Origin: DATAAP01 sp041690495 | GTDB taxonomy: Bacteria; Pseudomonadota; Alphaproteobacteria; CACIAM-22H2 | Direction: 5' to 3' | DNA: 64,000 bases | NCBI GenBank assembly: GCA_041690495.1 | Contig: JAWLHE010000004.1 | Coordinates: forward strand, 124,001-188,000 | In this document: piece after piece, positions 15,960 to 25,435 of the stretch | Numbering within the stretch: position 1 is the stretch's first letter | Layout: each line of letters begins with the position of its first letter | The notes under the pieces: generated by a model | Seen by the model: only the letters and a program-made list of their open reading frames with translations | Told to the model about the DNA's origin: nothing | The model's database searches: none | Program-made: the position numbers and the translations under genes

Positions 15960-16794
15960 CCGTTTCGTCCCCCTCGCTCTGATCGCGTGTCTGCTCGCGG
16001 GCGCGTGCGGAAACCTGCCGCGCCCATTCCAGCCCGATGACAAGAGCGAGTCCAACCGGCTGCTGATCCTGCCCGACCGCGCCGGCGTGATCGTCCTCCC
16101 GGTCGCCGGCCTGCCCGAGCCGGTTGCGGTCGAGCTCGCCGAGCGGCTGGCCGACGCACTGCGGCGCGAGAACATCCCGGCGACCACCGGCGAGGGCAAT
16201 CGTGCCAGCTATCAGCTCGAGGGCGAGACGACGGTCGATGCGGACGGCGTTCCGGTCGCATCGTTCGAGCTGCGCGACGCGCGCAGCGCGCTGATCAAGA
16301 GCCATCGCGTCAAGCTCGATCGCGGCGTCCAGACCGGCGCCGGCCTCGATCTTATGGCGGTCGCGCGCGATGCTGCACTGGCGCTGGCCGCGGCGCTCCA
16401 GCCCGAGGCGGTCGAACCGCCGGCGCAGCGGCTCGCACTTCGGGTCGGCGAGGTAACCGGAGCCCCCGGCGAAGGCGGCATGGCGCTCGCGCGCTCGCTC
16501 GACTACGCGCTGCGCCGCACCGGCGTGAGGCTGGCGCCGGACAGCGATGCGGACAGTGCGGTCGTGCGCGGCGCCGTGACCATTGTGCCGCGCGGTCCGA
16601 AGCTGCGCAGCGTCGCGATCGTGTGGACCGTCTTCGCGCCGGACGGCACTGAGCTGGGCAAGGTGCAACAGGAGAACGACGTGACCCAGGAATTCATCGA
16701 CCACGCCTGGCCCGAGATGGCGAGCGCCGTCGCCGACGGCGCCGCAGAGGGTCTCGCCGACCTCATCGATCGCGCACCGCCGGTGCGGCGATGA
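15949..16794 (+). CDS. Predicted lipoprotein of unknown function
   Basis: This 281-residue protein starts at GTG with a signal peptide (RSDRFVPLALIACLLAGAC) whose Cys20 fits a lipobox, although Ala rather than Leu is at -3. The mature part has PVAGLPEPVAVELAERLADALRRENIP (quoted in part), which recalls TolB/CsgG-like periplasmic domains, and a C-terminal stretch ENDVTQEFIDHAWPEMASAVADG. I do not recognise the family. Its stop overlaps the start of the LpxR-like gene (ATGA), so the two products are made together and probably both act at the outer membrane. Confidence 0.8.
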   Translation: MRSDRFVPLALIACLLAGACGNLPRPFQPDDKSESNRLLILPDRAGVIVLPVAGLPEPVAVELAERLADALRRENIPATTGEGNRASYQLEGETTVDADGVPVASFELRDARSALIKSHRVKLDRGVQTGAGLDLMAVARDAALALAAALQPEAVEPPAQRLALRVGEVTGAPGEGGMALARSLDYALRRTGVRLAPDSDADSAVVRGAVTIVPRGPKLRSVAIVWTVFAPDGTELGKVQQENDVTQEFIDHAWPEMASAVADGAAEGLADLIDRAPPVRR

Positions 16795-17807
16795 TTTCCC
16801 GGAGCCTTCTCGTTGCCACCCTGGTTGTTGCGGCGGTGTTCCCCGCCCTCGCGCAGAAGCCGCCCGGACGCGACTGGACGTTCAACCTGATCGAGGAGAA
16901 CGATTCGCTGGTCCATGGTGACAAGCATTACACGCAGGGCCTCTACGCCTCACTCTTCGCAGCACAGGGTGCAGGCGCGGATCGCTGGTTCGACCGGATG
17001 CGCGCCGTCGCGGACACGATCATGCTGCCGGCCGAAGGCGGCCGGCTCTATTTCGGCGGATTCATCGGCCAGAGCATCTTCACGCCAGAGGACAGGTTGC
17101 TGGTCCCGCCGGACGAGACCGACCGCCCCTATGCCGGCTGGCTCTATGGCGGCGTATCGCTCTACCGCGACACCGGCCGCACGCTCGACCGCGCCACGCT
17201 TACCCTCGGCCTGGTCGGGCCCGGCGCGGGGGCCCGCAGGGTCCAGAACGGCTGGCACGACCTCACCAACCCGTTCATCGGCGCACCGCAGGTCCGCGGC
17301 TGGCCGTACCAGCTCAAGAACGAACCCGGCATCGTCGTGAGCGAGGAGCGCAAATGGCGCTTCGCCACGTCGCTCGGCCCGTTCGAGGCCGACGTCCTGC
17401 CCGAGGCGAATGTCTCGCTGGGCAACATCCTTACTTACGCCGGGGCCGGTGCCATGATCCGCTTCGGCCAGCACCTCCGCGTCGACTGGGGCCAGCCGCG
17501 CATCCAGCCGGCACTGGCGGGCACCGATTTCGTCAACCCCGACGCCCTGCGCCGCGGCCCGGCCTGGTACGTTTTCGCCGGTGGCGAAGCGCGCGCGGTC
17601 GCACGCAACATCTTCCTCGACGGAAACACCTTCGAGAGCGGCCCCAGCGTCGACAAGAAGCCCGTAGTCGCCGACTTCACCGCGGGCGCCGCCCTGGTCA
17701 CCCGTGCCCTCCGACTCGGCGTCAGCTATACGTACCGGACCGAGGAGTTCGACAGGCAGCATGGCGCGAACAATTTCCTCGCCATCAACCTGTCGATCCT
17801 GTTCTGA
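16791..17807 (+). CDS. Lipid A deacylase LpxR family protein
   Basis: This 338-residue predicted outer-membrane beta-barrel (DUF2219/LpxR family) has a cleavable signal peptide (MISRSLLVATLVVAAVFPALAQ, quoted in full only to the cut). The early motif EENDSLVHGDKHYTQGLY contains the Asn-Asp pair of the LpxR active site, and DRPYAGWLYGG is a second family motif. The C-terminus ends in Phe (LSILF), as barrel proteins do. LpxR removes the 3'-acyloxyacyl chain of lipid A. It is coupled to the upstream lipoprotein gene, and a hairpin follows. Confidence 0.87.
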   Translation: MISRSLLVATLVVAAVFPALAQKPPGRDWTFNLIEENDSLVHGDKHYTQGLYASLFAAQGAGADRWFDRMRAVADTIMLPAEGGRLYFGGFIGQSIFTPEDRLLVPPDETDRPYAGWLYGGVSLYRDTGRTLDRATLTLGLVGPGAGARRVQNGWHDLTNPFIGAPQVRGWPYQLKNEPGIVVSEERKWRFATSLGPFEADVLPEANVSLGNILTYAGAGAMIRFGQHLRVDWGQPRIQPALAGTDFVNPDALRRGPAWYVFAGGEARAVARNIFLDGNTFESGPSVDKKPVVADFTAGAALVTRALRLGVSYTYRTEEFDRQHGANNFLAINLSILF

Positions 17808-17881
17808 TCCGGCGGCAGATACCGCCCTTGGCCCGTCAAGCCGGTTTACACGGGCATGACGGGCTGTTACATTCCGCGCCG

Positions 17882-17918
17882 CCCGCGAGGGAACGTTCCC
17901 GTCGCGGGTTTCCTGTTT
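17882..17918 (+). terminator. Hairpin terminator after the lpxR-like gene
   Basis: The arms CCCGCGA and TCGCGGG enclose the palindrome GGGAACGTTCCC (17882-17908). A T-rich run TTTCCTGTTT follows. It lies between the lpxR-like stop and prs. Confidence 0.6.
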
Positions 17919-17963
17919 CAATTTCAGGCACTTAAGGCGCCTCGGGATCGGGTCTCTGCCGCA

Positions 17964-18896
<933 letters not shown>

Positions 18897-18959
18897 CGGA
18901 GTTTCGTGTGGGCGCGCGGCACCCCTGGAGGCCGGCGCCGTTTTGAAGAGGAGAGCGAG

Positions 18960-19670
18960 ATGGTTGATGCAGTAACGATCGCGGCACAGCCGCGACAGCG
19001 GGCCGGAAAGGGGGCCGCCCGCGCCACCCGTCGCGCAGGGCGCGTGCCCGGCGTGATCTATGGTGAGCGCAAGGCGCCTGAGCTGATCGATCTCGACCCC
19101 AAGGAGCTCGGCCGCGAGCTGCAGAAGGCGGGATTTTTCACGCGCGTGTTCGACATTCAGATGAACGGCAAGACCGAGCGCGTGCTGCCGCGCGACGTCC
19201 AGCTCCATCCGGTCAGCGACCAGCCGGAGCATGTCGATTTCATGCGCGTCGGCGCCGCCACGCGCATCCGCGTGTCGATCCCGGTCGAGTTCGCCAACAA
19301 GGACAGGTCGCCGGGCCTGAAGCGCGGCGGCGTGCTCAACGTCGTGCGGCACGAGATCGAGGTCTACTGCACGGTCGAGAACATTCCGCAAGGGATCGTC
19401 GTCGATCTGGAGGGCCTCGACATCGGCGACAGCGTGCATATCAGCGCGGTCAAGCTGCCCGAGGGCGTCAGCCCGACCATCGCGCGCAACTTCACCGTCG
19501 CGGCGGTGGCGGCGCCGAGCGTCATGAAGTCGGCCGAGGAAGAAGCGGCCGAGGCGGCAGCGAAGACCGCGGCGGCGACCGCCGCCGCGGTGCCCGGCGA
19601 GGCCGGGGCTACCGCTGCTCCGGCGGCGGCCGCACCGGCTGCCGAGAAGAAGGCACCCGCCAAGAAGTAA
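18960..19670 (+). CDS. rplY: 50S ribosomal protein L25/general stress protein Ctc
   Basis: This 236-residue long-form L25 (TL5/CTC) has an N-terminal 5S rRNA-binding domain (about 1-95, with TRRAGRVPGVIYGERKAPEL). A C-terminal beta domain follows (about 100-185), then an Ala/Glu/Lys-rich tail. The start ATG at 18960 has GAGGAGAG upstream; the longer frame from 18906 lacks family sequence. It is followed closely by pth, an arrangement seen in many bacteria. Confidence 0.94.
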   Translation: MVDAVTIAAQPRQRAGKGAARATRRAGRVPGVIYGERKAPELIDLDPKELGRELQKAGFFTRVFDIQMNGKTERVLPRDVQLHPVSDQPEHVDFMRVGAATRIRVSIPVEFANKDRSPGLKRGGVLNVVRHEIEVYCTVENIPQGIVVDLEGLDIGDSVHISAVKLPEGVSPTIARNFTVAAVAAPSVMKSAEEEAAEAAAKTAAATAAAVPGEAGATAAPAAAAPAAEKKAPAKK

Positions 19671-19685
19671 GCCGCCTTGCCGGAG

Positions 19686-20297
19686 ATGCTGCTCCTGGTC
19701 GGCCTGGGCAATCCCGGGCCGACCTACGCACGGCACCGGCACAACGTCGGCTACATGGCGGTGGACGAGATCGTCCGCCGCCATGGCTTCGGCCCGTGGC
19801 GGACGCGCTTCGAGGGCGTCGCCGCGGAGGGAAAGATCGGCGGCGTCAAGGTGGTGGCGCTGAAGCCGCATACCTATATGAACGAGTCCGGCCGTTCGGT
19901 CGCGGCGGCGATGCGGTTCTACAAGCTCGACCCGGCGCAGGTCTTCGTCTTCTACGACGAACTCGACCTGCTGCCCGGCAAGGTGCGGGTGAAGCGCGGC
20001 GGCGGCGCCGGCGGCCATAACGGCATACGCTCGCTCGATGCGCATATCGGTCCGGACTATTGGCGTATTCGCATCGGCATCGGCCATCCTGGCCGCAAGG
20101 ATCTGGTGAGCATCCATGTCCTCCACGATTTCGCCAAGGCGGACGCCGCATGGCTCGTGCCGGTCCTCGAGACGATCGCCGCCGAGCTGCCGCGCCTTCT
20201 TGACGGCGACGAGGGCGGCTTCATGAGCCGGGTGGCATTGGCGACCAGGCCGCCGTCGGCGAAGAAGGAGCCGAAGGCGAAGGGCGAGACGCCGTAG
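19686..20297 (+). CDS. pth: Peptidyl-tRNA hydrolase
   Basis: This 203-residue esterase releases tRNA from peptidyl-tRNA that drops off ribosomes. LLVGLGNPG opens the protein, the catalytic His is His19 (RHRHNVGY), MNESG carries a substrate-binding Asn, and RGGGAGGHNGIRS is the family signature. ATG 19686 is preferred because homologues begin M-x-L-L-V-G-L-G-N-P-G. An in-frame TTG at 19677 is an alternative. The C-terminus ends in a Lys-rich tail (PSAKKEPKAKGE). Confidence 0.94.
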   Translation: MLLLVGLGNPGPTYARHRHNVGYMAVDEIVRRHGFGPWRTRFEGVAAEGKIGGVKVVALKPHTYMNESGRSVAAAMRFYKLDPAQVFVFYDELDLLPGKVRVKRGGGAGGHNGIRSLDAHIGPDYWRIRIGIGHPGRKDLVSIHVLHDFAKADAAWLVPVLETIAAELPRLLDGDEGGFMSRVALATRPPSAKKEPKAKGETP

Positions 20298-20310
20298 CTT
20301 TTCCTTGAAG

Positions 20311-20386
20311 CGTCATGCGCGGACTTGAGCCGCGGATCCATAGTGCCGCCGGCAATGAAAGCGCGGATCAAGTCCGCGGATGACGC
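20311..20386. repeat. Palindromic intergenic repeat (type A, copy 2)
   Basis: CGTCATGCGCGGACTTGAGC and the mirrored GCGGATCAAGTCCGCGGATG bracket a loop of about 30 bases between pth and ychF. The element could form a strong hairpin. Same family as 1270-1384, 31153-31240 and 33101-33178. Confidence 0.85.
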
Positions 20387-20422
20387 ACGTTGAAACAATT
20401 GATGCGAGACGAGTAGTCAGAA

Positions 20423-21523
20423 ATGGGTTTTCGTTGTGGAATCGTCGGTCTGCCCAATGTCGGCAAGTCGACCCTGTTCAATGCGCTGACCGCGACCGCG
20501 GCGGCCGCCTCGGCCAACTATCCGTTCTGCACGATCGAGCCGAATATCGGCCGCGTGCCGGTGCCCGACCCGCGGCTCGACAAGCTCGCGATCCTGGCGA
20601 AATCGGCGAAGGCGGTCCCGACCCAGCTCGAATTCGTCGACATCGCCGGCCTCGTGCGCGGCGCCTCGAAGGGCGAAGGCCTCGGCAACCAGTTCCTCGC
20701 CAATATCCGCGAGGTCGACGCGATCGCGCACGTGCTGCGCTGCTTCGAGGGCGGCGACATCACCCATGTCGAGGGCTCGGTCGATCCCTTGCGCGACGCC
20801 GACACGGTCGAGACCGAGCTGATGCTTGCCGACATGGACAGCCTCGAGAAGCGCGTCAACGCCGCCCAGAAGAAGGCGCGCGGCCAGGACAAGGAGGCGA
20901 AGGCCCAGCTCGAGGTGATGGAGCCGATCCTTGCATTGCTGCGCGAGGGCAAGCCCGGACGCGCATTCAAACCGACGCCGGAGCAGGCCGAGATCGTCCG
21001 CCAGCTCCAGCTCCTGACGACAAAGCCGGTGCTCTATGTCTGCAACGTCGAGGAAAGCGCGGCGGCCGAAGGCAACGCGCTGTCGCGGAAAGTCGCCGAG
21101 AAGGCGGCGCGCGAGGGCGCCTCGTCGGTGGTGATCTCCGCCGCGATCGAGGCCGAGGTCGCGGTGCTGCCGAGCGAAGCCGACCGCAAGGAGTTCCTCG
21201 ATTCGCTCGGCCTCAGCGAGACCGGCCTTACCCGCGTGATCCGTGCCGGCTATGCCCGGCTCGGCCTCATCACCTTCTTCACCGTCGGACCGAAGGAGGC
21301 GCGCGCCTGGACGGTGCGCAAGGGCGCCAAGGCGCCCGAGGCGGCCGGCGTCATCCACACCGATTTCGAGCGCGGCTTCATCTGTGCCGAGACGATCGCA
21401 TTCGACGATTTCGTCACCTGCGGCAGCGAGCAGGCCGCCAAGGATGCCGGCAAGATGCGCCAGGAAGGCCGCGACTACGTCGTCAAGGACGGCGACATCA
21501 TGCTGTTCCGGTTCAACGTGTAG
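20423..21523 (+). CDS. ychF: Redox-regulated ATPase YchF (OLA1 family)
   Basis: This 366-residue P-loop NTPase has the G1 motif GLPNVGKST (about residues 8-16). DIAGLVRGASKGEGLGNQF carries the switch II Asp-x-x-Gly with the YchF-specific sequence, and a C-terminal TGS domain holds AAGVIHTDFERGFICAETI. YchF hydrolyses ATP rather than GTP, associates with ribosomes and acts in oxidative stress. The pth-ychF order is widely conserved. Confidence 0.95.
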   Translation: MGFRCGIVGLPNVGKSTLFNALTATAAAASANYPFCTIEPNIGRVPVPDPRLDKLAILAKSAKAVPTQLEFVDIAGLVRGASKGEGLGNQFLANIREVDAIAHVLRCFEGGDITHVEGSVDPLRDADTVETELMLADMDSLEKRVNAAQKKARGQDKEAKAQLEVMEPILALLREGKPGRAFKPTPEQAEIVRQLQLLTTKPVLYVCNVEESAAAEGNALSRKVAEKAAREGASSVVISAAIEAEVAVLPSEADRKEFLDSLGLSETGLTRVIRAGYARLGLITFFTVGPKEARAWTVRKGAKAPEAAGVIHTDFERGFICAETIAFDDFVTCGSEQAAKDAGKMRQEGRDYVVKDGDIMLFRFNV

Positions 21524-21604
21524 CAAAGGGGGTCCGCGGTCCGCCTCTTGCCGGCGTCTCGGCCCCGATGCTAAGCGGAACGCTGGACATCAAGGGAGGC
21601 CGCC

Positions 21605-22279
21605 ATGGGCAAGACGCTGAACCTGACCGCATCCGACGGACACAGGCTGTCCGCCTATCGCGCCGATCCGGAGGGCAAGCCGCGCGGCGGCATCGTCGTG
21701 ATCCAGGAGATCTTCGGCGTCAACGACCATATCCGCAAGGTAACGGACAGCTACGCGGCCGAGGGCTATGTCGCGATCGCGCCGGCGCTGTTCGACCGCA
21801 TCGAGCCAGATTTCGACGTCGGCTACAATGAGGCCGATATCGCCGCCGGCCGCGCGATGAAGGGCAAGGCCGACACGGATGCGGCGCTGCGCGACATCGC
21901 CGCGGCGCGCGACGCGATCGCGGAGTCCGGAAAGGTCGTAGTCGTGGGCTACTGCTGGGGCGGCTTCCTGGCCTGGCTTGCGGCGACGCGGCTGGAAGAG
22001 TTCGCGGCGGCGTCATCCTACTACGGCGGCGGCATCGGGGCCGTGGCGGCGGAGAAGCCCCGCTGCGCGGTCATCATGCATTTCGGCGACAAGGATCAGT
22101 CCATCCCGTTAACCGAGGTCGACAAGGTTCGCACCGCACAGAACGGCCGCCCGGTCGAGATCTACATCTATTCCGCCGGCCACGGCTTCAGCTGCGACCA
22201 GCGCGGCAGCTATCATGCCGAGAGCGCCAGGCTGGCGCGCGACCGCACGCTCGATTTCTTCAGGAAGCACGTCGGCTGA
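21605..22279 (+). CDS. Dienelactone hydrolase family protein
   Basis: This 224-residue alpha/beta hydrolase has the nucleophile Cys in GYCWGG, the Asp in FGDKDQSIP and the His in AGHGFSC. This Cys-Asp-His triad is that of dienelactone hydrolases, which open dienelactone to maleylacetate in chlorocatechol breakdown; many relatives have other lactone or ester substrates. A good ribosome site (GGGAGG) precedes the ATG at 21605. No aromatic pathway genes adjoin, so the substrate is open. Confidence 0.88.
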   Translation: MGKTLNLTASDGHRLSAYRADPEGKPRGGIVVIQEIFGVNDHIRKVTDSYAAEGYVAIAPALFDRIEPDFDVGYNEADIAAGRAMKGKADTDAALRDIAAARDAIAESGKVVVVGYCWGGFLAWLAATRLEEFAAASSYYGGGIGAVAAEKPRCAVIMHFGDKDQSIPLTEVDKVRTAQNGRPVEIYIYSAGHGFSCDQRGSYHAESARLARDRTLDFFRKHVG

Positions 22280-22339
22280 GATGTCGGCGCAGAGCGGCCG
22301 GTGTCCGACAAAGGCCACCTGCCAGGCCTGAACGAACGG

Positions 22340-23212
22340 TTACGACGGCGCAAACTCAATCACGGCGCCAAACGCGTCGGATGCCGCGACCTGCAGCGTG
22401 TCATGGATGGCGCGGAAATGGACGCCGGCCGCATCGAGCAGGGTTCGCGTCGCGGCGACATCCCTGACCGCGATACGATAGGCGATGAAATGCGGCGTTC
22501 GGGGCCCGTACGGCAGCGCCGTGCCGAAGCGATCCTCGGCGCCCTTTCGATCGAGGACCACGACGCGGCCGCGCGCCGTAACCACCGTGAGCCGGCCGTC
22601 CGCCGATGAGACCGCATCTTTTCCCTGCAGCCGCCCGAACAGCCCGGCAAGAGCAGCCGGGTCGTCGGCGACCATGACGGCTTCGGCGACCGCGACGGCG
22701 CCATTGGCGTGCGCCTGATAATCCGGCTTCCAGAAATGCTGCGGCGCGTGCTGCTGGCAGACGAAAAAGACCGCTTCGGGGATACGCGCGTCCGTGACAA
22801 AAGCAAGTGAGAAGCCGACCGTGACCTCCTCGCCGCCCGGCAGAGTCGCCTTGCGCGAGAAGTCGAAGGGCGTATAGGTCTGCAGGCCCGCAGCCTCGAA
22901 CTCCGCCTGGTCGCGCCGCGCATCGTCGCTGGCGAAGACCAGCATCGAGAAGCCCTCGCGCTTCTCCAGGAATGTCTTGTTGAACAGGCCGAAAGAGAAC
23001 TCGCCCTGGGCCGGCGGCGCCATCTTCGCCGGATCGACGACGGCGAGCAGCTCGAGAAAGTTGCCTTGCAGCTGCACGAGACTGTTGGCGGTGCCCCAGG
23101 GATGCATCGCCGGCGGCGTCAGGGAGAATCCCATCCGCGCATACGCCGCGCGCGCCGCATCGAGGTCGCGCACGCACAGGACGAGATGATCGATGCCGCG
23201 CTCGTTCTTCAT
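22340..23212 (-). CDS. VOC-family (glyoxalase-like) protein
   Basis: This 290-residue protein has two vicinal-oxygen-chelate halves. The first begins GIDHLVLCVRDLDAARAAYARMGF, typical of the glyoxalase-like domain. The second covers about residues 170-288. Family members include dioxygenases, isomerases and resistance proteins, so the reaction is not defined. The start at 23212 (MKNERG) has GGAG upstream; the longer open frame to 23383 lies in the neighbour's coding strand. It is 25 bases after the aldolase/dehydrogenase gene and probably shares its operon. Confidence 0.82.
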   Translation of the reverse strand: MKNERGIDHLVLCVRDLDAARAAYARMGFSLTPPAMHPWGTANSLVQLQGNFLELLAVVDPAKMAPPAQGEFSFGLFNKTFLEKREGFSMLVFASDDARRDQAEFEAAGLQTYTPFDFSRKATLPGGEEVTVGFSLAFVTDARIPEAVFFVCQQHAPQHFWKPDYQAHANGAVAVAEAVMVADDPAALAGLFGRLQGKDAVSSADGRLTVVTARGRVVVLDRKGAEDRFGTALPYGPRTPHFIAYRIAVRDVAATRTLLDAAGVHFRAIHDTLQVAASDAFGAVIEFAPS

Positions 23213-23237
23213 GGTTTGCTCCGCTCCGCCTTTCGCG

Positions 23238-25292
23238 TCACCGCAGCGCCGCAGCGATGTTGCCCCCGTCGACGGTGAGCACGGCCCCGGTCGTGTTGTT
23301 GGCGAGCGCCAGCGCCACGAAACCTTGCGCGACGTCGGATGCCTTGACCTCGCGGCCGAGAAGATTGCCGCCCATGTAATCACGTTCGCTCAGTCCCCGC
23401 GCCTTCGATCGCGACGCGATCATCTCGTCGGTCAGCAGGCCGGTGCGGATGCGGTCGGCGTTGATCGCGTTGGAGCGGATGCCGTCCCTGCCGTAGTCGA
23501 CCGCATATTGCCGCATCAGGAACATCGTCGTCGCCTTGGGCAGGCCGTACGGCCCGAAATCCGGGCCCGGATTGACCGCCTGCTTGGAGACATTGAACAG
23601 CAGGGAGCCGCCCGTCTTCTGCGCGCGCATGACACGCACCGCGTTCCGGGCCACGGTCTGGTGCGCGAAGAAATTTAGCTCGAAGCTCTGGCGCAGAGTC
23701 TTGTCGTCGACCTCGCCGATCTTCCCCTGCCACGCGGCGCCGGCGTTCGACACGACGATGTCGACGCCGCCGAAGCGCTCGCAGGCGCTGTCGAAGGCCT
23801 GGCGCACCGATGCCGGATCGGTCACGTCGCAGGCGACGGCCAGCCCGCCGAACTTCTTCGCAACGGCCTGCGCCGCCGCGAGGTCGCGGTCGGCGACGAC
23901 CACCTCGGTGCCCTGCGCCGCGAAGGCCGCGACGGTCGCGGCGCCAATGCCGCCGCCGCCGCCGGTGACCAGCGTGATGTGGCGCGCGAGCGGTTTCTCG
24001 GCTGCCTTGCCGAGCTTCGCCTGTTCGAGCGACCAGTACTCGACGTCGAAGATGTCGTCCTCCGAGATACTGACGAACCGGCCGATCGCCTCGGCGTCGG
24101 TGATGGTCACCACCGCGTTGTCGTAGATGTCTGCGGCGATCGCCGCGTCCTTGGCCGAGGCGCCGAGCGAGAATACGCCGAGCCCCGGCACCAGGATCAC
24201 GCGCGGCACGGTGTCGAGCATCTTCTTGATGCCGCCGACGCGCGCATTCTGCCGCTCAAAATAGGTCCTGTAATCTGCGGCATAGCGCTCCAGCGCAGCT
24301 TTCGCCGCTGTCGCAAAAGCGTCGAGCTTGCCGGCCTCGGGCGCAGGCACGATCAGCGGCTTCTCCTTCGTGCGGATGACGTGGTCGGGCGTGATCGTAC
24401 CGGCCTGGCTGTAGCGGGCGAGCTCGGCTCCATTGACGAAATTGAGGATCGCATCCCCGGTGCGGAACTCGACGATCCAGCGCCTGTAGATGCCGTCGTC
24501 GACGTCCGCCGGAATCGCGGCGAGCCCGCGCAGGATCGGCGCCACCTCCGCGGGGGTCGCCAGCTTCGACGGAAGCGTTCCCGCCGCAAAGACGTTGCGG
24601 CGGCCCTTGCGCAGCCGCTCCTCCGCCATGCTGACCAGCTCGATCATGCGGTCATAGGCGGTGCGCGCGTCGTCGCCCCAGGTGAAAATGCCGTGCTTGA
24701 GCAGAATGAGGCCATCCGCCTTCGGCGCCTGCTTCTGCGCCTCCGCCGCCATCTTGGCGAGGGTGAAGCCGGGCATGACGTACTCGACGATCGCGCAGCG
24801 GCCGTCATAGACCTCGCGACAGAGTTCCTCGCCGTTCGGCTGGTCGCTCAGCGCCAGCACCGCATTAGCGTGAGTATGGTCGATGAACTTGTGCGGCAGG
24901 AAGGCATGGAACAACGTCTCCACTGACGGGTTCGGCGCAAACGAGTCGAGCAGGTTGCAGCGCTGGAAGTTGACCATGTCTTCGTCGGTCAGCGCGTCGA
25001 GCCCATAAAGCCTGCGCAGCGGCTCCAGGCGCACGGCGGGCAGTCCCGGCGGCTCGATCACGCCCATGTCCCAGCCGCTACCCTTGACGCACAGCACCTC
25101 GACGTCCTCGCCGAGCGTGTCCTTCATCGTCGTCTTGACCGAGGTGTTGCCGCCGCCGTGCAGCACCAGCTCCGGCACGCCGCCGAGCAGCCGGGTTGTG
25201 TAGACGCGCAGCGCCAGGTCGCGATTGACGCCCTTGGCGCCGTATTTATCGACCGCCGCCTGCGCAGCCTTGTCCGACCAGAGATTTTTCAT
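23238..25292 (-). CDS. Bifunctional class II aldolase/short-chain dehydrogenase (RhaD-RhaE type)
   Basis: This 684-residue fusion has an N-terminal class II aldolase domain (about 1-400; LHGGGNTSVKT, Zn-binding HTHANAVL). The C-terminal NAD(P)-dependent SDR (about 430-684) carries VTGGGGGIGAATVAAF, NAGAAW and the catalytic YGLPK. Proteins of this shape split rhamnulose-1-phosphate and oxidise the lactaldehyde formed. No other rhamnose genes are in the window, so the sugar is uncertain. The VOC gene follows. A stretch of CGCAGAG-type repeats lies just upstream. Confidence 0.9.
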   Translation of the reverse strand: MKNLWSDKAAQAAVDKYGAKGVNRDLALRVYTTRLLGGVPELVLHGGGNTSVKTTMKDTLGEDVEVLCVKGSGWDMGVIEPPGLPAVRLEPLRRLYGLDALTDEDMVNFQRCNLLDSFAPNPSVETLFHAFLPHKFIDHTHANAVLALSDQPNGEELCREVYDGRCAIVEYVMPGFTLAKMAAEAQKQAPKADGLILLKHGIFTWGDDARTAYDRMIELVSMAEERLRKGRRNVFAAGTLPSKLATPAEVAPILRGLAAIPADVDDGIYRRWIVEFRTGDAILNFVNGAELARYSQAGTITPDHVIRTKEKPLIVPAPEAGKLDAFATAAKAALERYAADYRTYFERQNARVGGIKKMLDTVPRVILVPGLGVFSLGASAKDAAIAADIYDNAVVTITDAEAIGRFVSISEDDIFDVEYWSLEQAKLGKAAEKPLARHITLVTGGGGGIGAATVAAFAAQGTEVVVADRDLAAAQAVAKKFGGLAVACDVTDPASVRQAFDSACERFGGVDIVVSNAGAAWQGKIGEVDDKTLRQSFELNFFAHQTVARNAVRVMRAQKTGGSLLFNVSKQAVNPGPDFGPYGLPKATTMFLMRQYAVDYGRDGIRSNAINADRIRTGLLTDEMIASRSKARGLSERDYMGGNLLGREVKASDVAQGFVALALANNTTGAVLTVDGGNIAAALR

Positions 25293-25317
25293 CGACCAGC
25301 TCTCACATCCTGAACTG

Positions 25318-25432
25318 AACCGCAGAGAACGCGGAGAAGCGCGGAGGACGCAGAAAAAAGGTTATGCGGCGCTCCGCGCCGAAAATTGTCTTCTCCGCGA
25401 TCTCTGCGCTCCTCTGCGACCTCTGCGGTAAA
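25318..25432. repeat. Intergenic repeat (type D) built on CGCAGAG/CGCGGAG units
   Basis: ACCGCAGAGAACGCGGAGAA on the left faces, as an inverted copy, the right part ending CCTCTGCGACCTCTGCGGT. Both arms are made of short iterated units close to CGCAGAG. The element fills the gap between mtnP and the aldolase/dehydrogenase gene and almost touches the mtnP stop (25436). Confidence 0.75.
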
Positions 25433-25435
25433 GCT

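Noticed and set aside
25318..25432. Possible CRISPR-like array of CGCAGAG units
   Set aside because: The units are too short and unevenly spaced, with no unique spacers and no cas genes. It is an inverted intergenic repeat.
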